Assembly: GCA_945861255.1 (NCBI GenBank)
Contig: CAMAUG010000215.1
Location: forward strand, 1 to 6,760
DNA from: Candidatus Sulfopaludibacter sp. SbA3
GTDB taxonomy: Bacteria; Acidobacteriota; Terriglobia; Bryobacterales; Bryobacteraceae
Length of the DNA: 6,760 bases
Direction of reading: 5' to 3'
Both the position numbers and the translations under genes were made by a program. Within the stretch, counting starts at the first letter, position 1. Each line of letters opens with the position of its first letter. The notes beneath the pieces are model-generated. The model was not told the DNA's origin. It did no database searches and saw only the letters and a program-made list of their open reading frames with translations. Positions 1-6,315 of this stretch are shown here, piece by piece.

Positions 1-660
1 GACATGAACGACCGGGTGACGCTGACCACGGATCTGAATGTATTCGCCGACTTTCAGCCGAAGCTGCCTGAAAGCTACGCCAACGCGCGCTATCTGTTGC
101 TGGGCAATATTCAGCCCTCCCTCCAGCGGAACGTCCGCTCCCAGATGAGGCACCTGCGCCTGGCCGGGGGCGACACCATGAATTTCTGGATCAGCGATTT
201 CCGCGAGGAACTGCTTAAGACCATCAAAGATTGGGACTTCCTGCTGATCAACGATCAAGAAGCGCGCCAGCTTTCGGGCGAAAGCAATCTGAAAAAGGCC
301 GCCCAGAAGATTCTCGACATGGGCCCTCACACGTTGGTCATTAAGCGCGGCGAATACGGAGCCATGTTGTTCCGCCGCGATTCGTATTTCATCGTGCCCG
401 GCTATCTGCTGGAAAACGTCTTCGATCCCACCGGTGCGGGCGATTGCTTCGCGGGCGGCTTCATCGGCTACCTCTCCGAACACGGCTTCGACCTCTCCGG
501 GGACCACATCAACCGGGGCATGTTGAGCCTTGCCGTGATCTATGGATCGGTAATGGGCAGCTTCTGCTGCGAGCGTTTCGGCGTGGAGCGCTTCCGCACG
601 CTGACCCGCGCCGAAATCGACGCGCGCTTCGAGGAATTCCGGACGTTCACCCACTTTTAG
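1..660 (+). CDS. PfkB-family carbohydrate/nucleoside kinase, 5'-truncated by window edge
   Basis: This is the C-terminal 219 residues of a ribokinase-like (PfkB) kinase, a cytosolic enzyme family that moves the ATP gamma-phosphate to a sugar or nucleoside hydroxyl. The frame is open at base 1, and full members have about 300 residues, so the start and the N-terminal sugar-binding lid are missing; the ATG at 4 is only an internal Met. The diagnostic PfkB signature DPTGAGDCFAGGF lies at 424-462. Its GAGD forms the anion hole and the Asp at 442-444 is the expected catalytic base. Upstream are INDQEARQLSG and LVIKRGEYGAML, both typical of the family core. The substrate cannot be read from this part; an adenosine-kinase or sugar-kinase role are both possible. 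It ends in TAG at 658-660, directly against a large palindrome. Confidence 0.9.
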   Translation, partial: DMNDRVTLTTDLNVFADFQPKLPESYANARYLLLGNIQPSLQRNVRSQMRHLRLAGGDTMNFWISDFREELLKTIKDWDFLLINDQEARQLSGESNLKKAAQKILDMGPHTLVIKRGEYGAMLFRRDSYFIVPGYLLENVFDPTGAGDCFAGGFIGYLSEHGFDLSGDHINRGMLSLAVIYGSVMGSFCCERFGVERFRTLTRAEIDARFEEFRTFTHF

Positions 661-757
661 TGGAATTAGATATGGGGACAGGCTACTCAATCGGCGAATC
701 CGGAGCCGAATTCGCCGTCGGAGCTCGGCGATTGAGTAGCCTGTCCCCTTAATTCCA
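661..757. repeat. Long palindromic (REP/MITE-like) element filling the intergenic gap
   Basis: Three nested inverted repeats are visible. The outer arm TGGAATTA (661-668) pairs with TAATTCCA (750-757). The main arm GGGGACAGGCTACTCAATCG (674-693) pairs perfectly over 20 bp with 729-748. Between them, CGGCGAAT (692-699) pairs with ATTCGCCG (710-717) around a 10-base loop, sharing two bases with the main arm. The whole gap between the kinase stop (658-660) and the next ATG (757) is therefore one cruciform-capable unit. GGGGACAG...CTGTCCCC palindromes flanked by AATT-type ends resemble, from memory, dispersed palindromes mobilised by REP-associated tyrosine transposases; no such transposase is present here. 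In RNA it would form a very stable hairpin followed by UUAAUU, so it may also affect read-through into the next gene. Confidence 0.85.
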
Positions 758-2247
758 TGCTTGCGCTGCTGACGGCTCTCAGCGCCACCGCATTATGGTG
801 GTGTTTCTCAAGCGGCTACACGCTCTCTTACGGCGACGCCGAAGCGCACCTGAACATCGCGCGCCGCGTTCTGGATTCCCGCACCCCTGGCCTGGAGCAA
901 CTGGGCACCGTGTGGCTGCCTCTGCCGCATCTCTTGATGCTTCCCTTCGTAGCGCGAGACGGTTGGTGGAGAAGCGGAGTGGCGGGGGCGATTCCCTCGG
1001 CGGCCTGCTTTGTGGCGGCGGGAGCGTTTCTGTTCGCCGCGGCCCGGCGATGCTTTTCGTCGCAGGCGGCCGCATGGACCGCAGCGCTGTTGTTCGCGCT
1101 GAATCCCAACATACTCTATTTGCAATCGGCGCCCATGACGGAGCCCATTTTCGCGGCCGCGCTCACCGGATTGGTATGGGCCGTTCTGTGTTTCCGCGAT
1201 TCGCAGTCCTTGCCAGCCCTGCTGGCCGCCGCCGCGGCTTCGGGCGCCGCTTCGCTCACGCGCTATGAGGGGTGGTTTCTGGCGCCTTTTGCCGCGCTGC
1301 TTGTCTTCATCGCCGCGCGCAACAAGCGGCACGCGCTGCTATTTGCCGTTGTGGCGGCGCTGGGACCGCTCGCCTGGCTCGCGCACAATCAGTACTATTA
1401 CAGCAACGCTCTTGAGTTTTACAACGGTGACTATTCGGCCATGGCTATCTACAAACGGCAGCTCGCACAAGGCATGGCGCGTTACCCTGGCGACCACGAT
1501 TGGGCCAAGGCCCTCGAATATTACTTCGCCGCGATGAAGCTGACCCTGGGCTGGCCCGCGCTGCTGACCGGCGCAACCGGCGTGGCGGTGACCGTAGTCA
1601 AGAGGACCTGGTGGCCTCTGCCGCTGCTGGTCCTCGCCCCCGCGTTTTACGTATGGAGCATCCATTCCTCCGGCACGCCGATCTACGTGCCGGGCCTGTG
1701 GCCCAACGCCTGGTACAACACACGCTACGGATTGGCGGCGCTGCCGCTGGTCGCTTTCGCCACGGCCGGCCTGGTGGCGGCGCTTCCCCGGCGCGCGCAA
1801 CCCGGCGCAGCGCTCGGCTTAGTCGCGCTGATGGTGGGAGCCGCCGTCGCCGCCGGCCCTCCTGCCACCTGGAAAGAGTCCGAGGTCAACTCCGTCGCGC
1901 GCCGCGCCTGGACCAGGCAAGCGGCGGACTTGCTGAGGGAGCGTTACCGCCCCGGCTCCGGCGTGATTTATTCGTTCGGCGATCTGACAGGCGTTCTCCG
2001 GGAAGCAGGCATTCCTCTGCGGGAAGGCCACCACGAGGGCAATCGCCCCACATGGGATGCCGCCGCCCAACGCCCCGACTTGTTCCTGCGGGACGAGTGG
2101 GCGCTGGCGTTCTCCGGCGACAAGATTTCGACGGCGATCGTGAGAGCCGGACGCACCGGTCCGCACTATGCGTTGAGAAGCCGGATTATTGTAAAAGGAG
2201 CGCCTGTCGTCGAACTGTACCAGCGCAGCATGCAACAACCGCGATGA
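757..2247 (+). CDS. Polytopic membrane glycosyltransferase, GT-C fold (GT39/PMT-like)
   Basis: A 496-residue membrane protein with about 11-12 hydrophobic segments (roughly residues 1-19, 51-66, 74-97, 103-121, 130-146, 151-167, 172-187, 191-209, 264-281, 286-302, 324-344, 349-367) and a soluble C-terminal tail from about 370. The first extracytoplasmic loop carries GDAEAHLNIAR with Asp27 and Glu29, placed as the acidic catalytic or metal site of GT-C enzymes that use polyprenyl-phosphate sugars. APMTEP (125-130) and WPNAWYNTRYG (315-325) are further family-like motifs. It probably transfers a sugar to a lipid or protein acceptor at the outer face of the inner membrane. The ATG at 757 is the first start after an in-frame TGA at 733-735, but it has no Shine-Dalgarno and sits on the last base of a palindrome, so the N terminus may be shortened. 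Its stop overlaps the next ATG by four bases. Donor and acceptor are unknown. Confidence 0.8.
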   Translation: MLALLTALSATALWWCFSSGYTLSYGDAEAHLNIARRVLDSRTPGLEQLGTVWLPLPHLLMLPFVARDGWWRSGVAGAIPSAACFVAAGAFLFAAARRCFSSQAAAWTAALLFALNPNILYLQSAPMTEPIFAAALTGLVWAVLCFRDSQSLPALLAAAAASGAASLTRYEGWFLAPFAALLVFIAARNKRHALLFAVVAALGPLAWLAHNQYYYSNALEFYNGDYSAMAIYKRQLAQGMARYPGDHDWAKALEYYFAAMKLTLGWPALLTGATGVAVTVVKRTWWPLPLLVLAPAFYVWSIHSSGTPIYVPGLWPNAWYNTRYGLAALPLVAFATAGLVAALPRRAQPGAALGLVALMVGAAVAAGPPATWKESEVNSVARRAWTRQAADLLRERYRPGSGVIYSFGDLTGVLREAGIPLREGHHEGNRPTWDAAAQRPDLFLRDEWALAFSGDKISTAIVRAGRTGPHYALRSRIIVKGAPVVELYQRSMQQPR

Positions 2248-3056
2248 AGATCCTGTATACCAAAGCCCACGGGGCCCGCAATGACTTTCTGCTTACTTGG
2301 TGGGAGAGCCTGCACGTCGGCGTCCCGGACGAAGCCGCCGCCGCCCGCGCCATTTGCGACCGCCATACCGGCGTCGGGGCCGACGGCTGGATGCTGCTGA
2401 GTCTGGGCACGGGGGAGGCGCACGCGGCGATCGACCTGTGGAATTCCGACGGCAGCCGCAGTGAAATTTCCGGTAACGGCACGCGCTGCGCCGCGGCGCT
2501 GGTAGTGGAAGCGGGGCGCGGCGGCGGCCTTGAGGTGAACGGCGAGGTCCGCATCGCCACCGGAGCGGGCCTGAAGCGTTTGCGCCTACTGGAACGCAAA
2601 GGCCGCTGGTTCCGGTTCGAAATGAACATGGGCCGGGCCGTCGTTGAAGACTTGCACGTGGAGTTCGAAGGACGCGACGCTGCCATCTTGAACGTCGGCA
2701 ACCCGCAGTGCGCGTTCTTTGTCAAAGACTTCGATTTCGACTGGCAAGCGATGGGCGCGCGCATGGAACGGCATCCCCGCTTTCCGAACCGCACCAACGT
2801 TTCGTTCGTGCAGGTGGTGGACGCACATACCCTCAGCGTACGGTTCTTCGAACGGGGCGCCGGTGAGACCATGAGTTCAGGCACCGGCTCCACGGGCGCC
2901 GCGGCGGCCGCACGTGCTCGCGGGTTGGTCCAGAGCCCTCTGCGCGTGCTCACACCCGCCGGGCCGTTGGACCTGCGTTGGGAGGGTGAAGACATCCTGC
3001 TTGCCGGGCCGGCCGAGATTATATCTGCTGGCGAATTTTACTACGAGACCACATGA
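2244..3056 (+). CDS. dapF: DapF-family (diaminopimelate epimerase fold) protein with Ser replacing both catalytic Cys
   Basis: A 270-residue protein of usual DapF length (E. coli DapF is 274). Classical DapF interconverts LL- and meso-diaminopimelate for lysine and peptidoglycan. Family landmarks are in order: NDF near 13-15, HTGVGADG (41-48), LWNSDGS (65-71), SGNGTRC (76-82), VGNPQC (151-156), NRTNVSF (182-188), ERGAGET (203-209) and SSGTGS (211-216). Substrate-carboxylate ligands equivalent to Asn64, Asn157, Asn190, Glu208 and Arg209 of E. coli appear kept. However, the CGNG cysteine is Ser76 (codon TCC, 2469-2471), the CGTG cysteine is Ser212 (TCA, 2877-2879), and the usual NPH histidine is Gln155. 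The frame is intact, so this is divergence and not decay. It overlaps both neighbours by ATGA. It may be a variant epimerase/isomerase or a clade-specific ortholog; family confidence is high, reaction uncertain. Confidence 0.85.
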   Translation: MKILYTKAHGARNDFLLTWWESLHVGVPDEAAAARAICDRHTGVGADGWMLLSLGTGEAHAAIDLWNSDGSRSEISGNGTRCAAALVVEAGRGGGLEVNGEVRIATGAGLKRLRLLERKGRWFRFEMNMGRAVVEDLHVEFEGRDAAILNVGNPQCAFFVKDFDFDWQAMGARMERHPRFPNRTNVSFVQVVDAHTLSVRFFERGAGETMSSGTGSTGAAAAARARGLVQSPLRVLTPAGPLDLRWEGEDILLAGPAEIISAGEFYYETT

Positions 3057-4366
3057 TCAACTATTTCGAAGAACTGAAGCGCAAGATCGAATCGAAGACG
3101 GCACGAGTGGGCGTCGTCGGATTGGGATACGTCGGCTTACCTCTGGTGGTGGAGTTCGCGGAGGCCGGATTCGACGTGACCGGCATCGACATCGATCAAA
3201 GCAAAGTAGACGCGATTAATCGCGGCGAGTCCTATATCCAGGACATCCCAACGGACGTGCTTGCGCCGCTTGTACGGGCAGGCAAAGTCACGGCGACCGC
3301 CGATTTCGCCGCCGCGGCATCGCTCGACACGCTCAACATCTGCGTCCCCACGCCGCTGCGCAAGACCAAAGACCCGGACATGAGCTACATCGTGAATGCC
3401 TGCCAGGCCCTGGCCAGGCACTTCCATCCGGGAACGCTTGTGATCTTGGAATCCACCACGTATCCAGGCACCACCAACGAACTGATGTTGCCGATGTTCG
3501 AGACGCCGGACATGAAGGCCGGCGAGCAGTTTTTTATGTGTTTTTCGCCGGAGCGGGTGGACCCCGGCAACGCGAAATTCCAAACAAGGAACATTCCGAA
3601 AGTGGTGGGCGGCATCACGGCGGCCTGCACCGAAATGGGCGCGCTGTTTTATTCCCAGGCGCTCGACACAGTGGTTCCAGTTAGCTCCACGCGTGTCGCC
3701 GAGATGGTCAAACTGTTGGAGAACACGTTCCGCATGATCAACATCGGCCTCGCGAATGAAATCGCCCTGATGTGCGACCGCATGGGAATTAACGTCTGGG
3801 AAGTGATCGACGCGGCCGCCACCAAGCCCTTCGGATTCATGCCGTTTTATCCCGGCCCCGGCCTGGGCGGGCATTGCATTCCCATTGATCCGTTCTATCT
3901 TTCCTGGAAAACCAAACAGGCCGGCATTGAGGCGCGTTTCATCGAACTGGCGGGCTATATCAATGGATCCATGCCGCACTTCGTGGTGGATAAGATCCAA
4001 AACGCGCTGAACGACCATTCCAAGCCGCTCAAGGGATCGAAAGTGCACCTGCTGGGTGTCGCCTACAAGCGCGACATCGACGATGTCCGCGAATCGCCTG
4101 CGCTCGATATTATGCACCTTCTCGACAAGCGCGGCGCCGCGCTCAGCTATAGCGACCCTTACGTGCCCAAACTACAAGCCGACGGCGTGGTTCCGGAGAT
4201 GCGCTCGATGGACGCGGAGACCGCTGCGGCGGCCTCGGACTGCGTGGTGATCGTCACCGATCACAAATCGTTCGATTACGGAAAAATCCTCGAAAAAGCT
4301 CGCCTAATCGTGGACACACGCAACGCATTGAAAGGGCGCGAGTCCGCGAAAATCGTGCGGCTTTGA
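3053..4366 (+). CDS. UDP-sugar 6-dehydrogenase (WbpA/WecC-type UDP-HexNAc dehydrogenase)
   Basis: A full-length 437-residue cytosolic NAD-dependent dehydrogenase of the UDP-glucose/GDP-mannose dehydrogenase family, which oxidises C6 of a nucleotide sugar in two steps to the uronate. The N-terminal Rossmann motif GLGYVG is at 23-28 with the acidic end of the second strand at GIDID (44-48). ESTTYPGTT (133-141), FSPERVDPG (164-172), the central-domain Lys220/Asn224 in VKLLENTFR, catalytic Cys275 in GGHCIPIDP (272-280), and the C-terminal YKRDIDDVRESPA (338-350) are all present. The DIDDVRESPA form and STTYPGTT favour the WbpA/WecC branch (UDP-GlcNAc or UDP-ManNAc) over UDP-glucose, though substrate is inferred. 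The ATG at 3053 overlaps the stop of the preceding gene (ATGA), implying coupled translation. It likely feeds a uronic-acid sugar into the surface glycan served by the upstream glycosyltransferase. Confidence 0.93.
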   Translation: MINYFEELKRKIESKTARVGVVGLGYVGLPLVVEFAEAGFDVTGIDIDQSKVDAINRGESYIQDIPTDVLAPLVRAGKVTATADFAAAASLDTLNICVPTPLRKTKDPDMSYIVNACQALARHFHPGTLVILESTTYPGTTNELMLPMFETPDMKAGEQFFMCFSPERVDPGNAKFQTRNIPKVVGGITAACTEMGALFYSQALDTVVPVSSTRVAEMVKLLENTFRMINIGLANEIALMCDRMGINVWEVIDAAATKPFGFMPFYPGPGLGGHCIPIDPFYLSWKTKQAGIEARFIELAGYINGSMPHFVVDKIQNALNDHSKPLKGSKVHLLGVAYKRDIDDVRESPALDIMHLLDKRGAALSYSDPYVPKLQADGVVPEMRSMDAETAAAASDCVVIVTDHKSFDYGKILEKARLIVDTRNALKGRESAKIVRL

Positions 4367-4420
4367 CGGTTGTGTAAGCCTCGCGGCTTCGCCCGGTACG
4401 GCGCGCGCACTTTCCCTGCG

Positions 4421-4609
4421 TCACTCGTCGTAGGGCCTATCGGCCGAGTGATAGAACCGGACCCGGCAGCTACGGCAGCGGAAAGGTGAGCGCCCCAGCA
4501 TCCTCTGCACGGCAGCCCAAAAGCCCTCGCTCTTGGAGCGGCGCACGTCGATAGACCCGCATTTCGGGCAGGCAAGTTCGTCGGAATCTATTTCACGGCT
4601 CGCTGGCAC
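4421..4609 (-). CDS. Small zinc-ribbon protein, function unknown
   Basis: A 62-residue protein with a classic zinc ribbon: knuckle one CPKC (residues 14-17), a 26-residue linker containing RRSKSEGFWAAVQRMLGR, and knuckle two CRSC (45-48), followed by RVRFYH. Four cysteines spaced like this should bind one zinc. Similar tiny ribbons are common in acidobacterial genomes as far as I recall, usually without known function; nucleic-acid or protein binding is a guess. The start given is GTG at 4609; there is no ATG in frame and no clear Shine-Dalgarno. The same frame stays open upstream to a stop at 4847-4849 and encodes several more Cys there, so a longer or non-standard start is not excluded. It converges on the dehydrogenase (stops 54 bases apart) and lies downstream of, and on the same strand as, the insertion sequence. 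Confidence 0.7.
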   Translation of the reverse strand: MPASREIDSDELACPKCGSIDVRRSKSEGFWAAVQRMLGRSPFRCRSCRVRFYHSADRPYDE

Positions 4610-4911
4610 GGTTGAGGCACCACATTCACGAGAATAACAAAGCGTCGTACCTTCCGGGAACCTGCAAAATCGAAAATGCTCCGTCGTCCGTCCGTGACAC
4701 GACGCATGGTCATTTTGCGGCTGGCAGGGAGGCGCCTGGCACTTTTCGGCGGAGCTAGGGCCAAAACTCTGTCCTAACCAGGTCTCCGCCCTCCTGCGGC
4801 TTTTCGTTGGGTCAGACTTTCTAGCGGGCCGATCCGCCGTAAGAGTTCATCCCCGCGCCGCCTCCAATCATCCTTTTCCCACGGAGAGATTACGGCGTGG
4901 CGGCGCTGGTT
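4610..4911. other. Intergenic region with several inverted repeats, no confident gene
   Basis: This 302-base stretch between the zinc-ribbon gene and the insertion sequence holds no gene I can support. It contains four structure-forming sets: AAAATG/CATTTT (4673-4678 and 4711-4716) enclosing CGTCGT/ACGACG (4682-4687 and 4699-4704); GGCGGAG/CTCCGCC (4748-4754 and 4784-4790) enclosing TAGG/CCTA; CGCCGTAA/TTACGGCG (4835-4842 and 4890-4897); and GCGCCGCC/GGCGGCGC (4855-4862 and 4899-4906). The last two interleave. It presumably includes the promoter of the zinc-ribbon gene, but no convincing -35/-10 pair is visible. A 41-codon minus-strand ATG frame (4588-4713) and a longer minus-strand open frame without a start codon also cross it. 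Confidence 0.5.
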
Positions 4912-4929
4912 GGGTGTGCGACGCAGAAG
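4912..4929 (+). repeat. Left terminal inverted repeat of the ISKra4-type element (IRL)
   Basis: Reads GGGTGTGCGACGCAGAAG. Compared with the reverse complement of 6741-6758 it matches at 14 of 18 positions (GGGTG, GCGAC and GAAG blocks). It starts with GGG, lies just outside the transposase stop at 4936-4938, and matching stops immediately outside it, as expected for a true end. Confidence 0.6.
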
Positions 4930-4935
4930 TTGGCC

Positions 4936-6315
4936 TCATGCCGCCCGGCGACGCTCCCAGTAATCTTCAAAGCGTCCGTTGAGTTGGCAAGTTCGTAGTG
5001 CAATGACGGAGTTGGCACCGCGAACGGTCCAAAACATCCCAGACTGTTTGAGACGGGAGCCGACGACGGTCTTGCAACCAGCTTCGATGACGCCTGAGCA
5101 GACAAAGAGGTGCTGACGACGGAACTTTGGGTAGCGCATGCGCTCCGTGTTTTTTTCAAAGTAGTCAGCTTCGGTGCGAAGCTTCTCGACCACTTCAAGA
5201 TGCGGGGAAACGATGGCACGAAGCGCTAATACCAGTTGCTCGATTTTGCCCTTATCGAGGAGCCGCTTCTGGTGGACCTTCATCCAAGCTTTTTGCTTCA
5301 CCGGATCATTGGGATAGAGCCTGCGCGCCAACTCCCACAGATGTTGGCGCGAGTGATACAGATCGACGATCTGTATCGCGCCGGGGAAGTGTTGATCAGT
5401 AGTATTCCAGATCCATTCGGCTCCGTCGGCGATGACAACTTTGTTTTCCGCGCGGCTCCAGCCACGCTTCCAGGCTTCTACATAAATCCGCTTTCCAAAT
5501 TCTTCGGCGTTCTCGATGGCACCCGTGTAGGTGGTGGAATCCGGATCGCGGATGGGGAAACCATCTTTGTCCCAACCGGTCTGAGTAAACACGCACCCCA
5601 ACTTCAGTTCCCGCGTATGGGCCGGTTGGCCGTCCGTCTTGCCTTTCCGGCCCAGCCTCTCTTTCTTCACCACCGGCACTCCGGTGCCATCCATCTGTAT
5701 ATACATGATCGGAATCGGTTCACCCACCACCATCGGCAGATCCAACTGCATGGCCCGCTGGATCTCCACCTGCTCGCCTCGGGCGATATCTTCTCCGATG
5801 GCTTCTGCCGTCCGCTCCACTGCTTTGGTGGCCACCTCCAAGCCAGCCAGGATCTTCATCTGCTCACGTCCATGATCGAAGGGTGCCGAGCCCCCCACCG
5901 TCGCCATCATGCGCCGTACCCCGGGAGAAACTTCGGTGTTGGCAATGTCGAGTTCCACATCCACTGGGAACTGACCTTGATGACATCGCAGACACAAGTA
6001 ATAAGGACGCGAGACTTGCGCCGGACCAACCACCGTGAGGACTGGCTTGGTACGCAGGCACTGATACTGCGCGTGGTGACCACAGGGACATGGCCACTGC
6101 CGTTGATCCAAAGCCGGGGCTGGGTATTGCAGTAACTCGCTCAAGCTAGTTGTCCCAGCTTGGTGCAGCGCCATCCGCCACGCATTCTCCACGGCTTCCA
6201 GATCCGTTGGACCCCCACGACGGCGCTCCGCAAAGATGCGGCTCAGTAGTTGGTTTACTTCGCGTGCAATCTCCTGATGGATCGCAGCAGCCGTTTTTTT
6301 TCCTGGGCCGTCCAC
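4936..6315 (-). CDS. ISKra4-family DDE transposase (downstream ORF)
   Basis: The downstream ORF codes for 459 residues if read from a GTG at 6315, but its natural expression is probably by frameshift from the upstream ORF. An N-terminal zinc-binding region has Cys76-x-Cys78 and Cys108-xx-Cys111 (PCPCGH and YLCLRC), followed by QFPVD as in other ISKra4 transposases. The catalytic RNase H-like core shows the first Asp in YIQMDGTGVP (Asp209), the second in VIADGAEWIW (Asp297) and the Glu in GVIEAGCK (Glu411), then SRLKQSGMFW. All three acidic residues are present and the frame is uninterrupted to the stop at 4936-4938. The GTG lies inside the upstream gene without a good Shine-Dalgarno, which argues against independent initiation. 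The protein cuts and joins the element's ends in the donor cell's DNA. Confidence 0.92.
   Translation of the reverse strand: MDGPGKKTAAAIHQEIAREVNQLLSRIFAERRRGGPTDLEAVENAWRMALHQAGTTSLSELLQYPAPALDQRQWPCPCGHHAQYQCLRTKPVLTVVGPAQVSRPYYLCLRCHQGQFPVDVELDIANTEVSPGVRRMMATVGGSAPFDHGREQMKILAGLEVATKAVERTAEAIGEDIARGEQVEIQRAMQLDLPMVVGEPIPIMYIQMDGTGVPVVKKERLGRKGKTDGQPAHTRELKLGCVFTQTGWDKDGFPIRDPDSTTYTGAIENAEEFGKRIYVEAWKRGWSRAENKVVIADGAEWIWNTTDQHFPGAIQIVDLYHSRQHLWELARRLYPNDPVKQKAWMKVHQKRLLDKGKIEQLVLALRAIVSPHLEVVEKLRTEADYFEKNTERMRYPKFRRQHLFVCSGVIEAGCKTVVGSRLKQSGMFWTVRGANSVIALRTCQLNGRFEDYWERRRAA

Noticed and set aside
1500..3056. A 518-codon + frame that contains the DapF-like protein plus a long N-terminal extension
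   Set aside because: The first 248 codons lie in another frame inside the glycosyltransferase gene, read as Arg/Ala/Gly-rich nonsense, and the DapF homology begins exactly at Met 2244.
3137..4117. A 326-codon minus frame antisense to the UDP-sugar dehydrogenase
   Set aside because: His/Arg-rich shadow of a well-conserved gene on the + strand, with no recognisable motif.
4376..4389. AAGCC-TCGC-GGCTT hairpin just after the dehydrogenase stop as an intrinsic terminator
   Set aside because: Only a 5-bp stem and it is followed by CGCCCGG, with no T-run; not convincing as a terminator in either direction.
4588..4713. 41-codon minus-strand ATG frame (MTMRRVTDGRRS...) upstream of the zinc ribbon
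   Set aside because: No Shine-Dalgarno, overlaps the zinc-ribbon start in another frame, and no recognised family; kept only as a note in the intergenic entry.
4807..4821. GGGTCAGACTTT as half of a second REP-like palindrome
   Set aside because: The matching arm (AAAGTCTGACCC) is not present nearby, so there is no inverted repeat to support it.
5236..6135. A 299-codon + frame antisense to the transposase
   Set aside because: Shadow of the transposase codons; no domain-like pattern, and the minus strand has clear DDE and zinc motifs.
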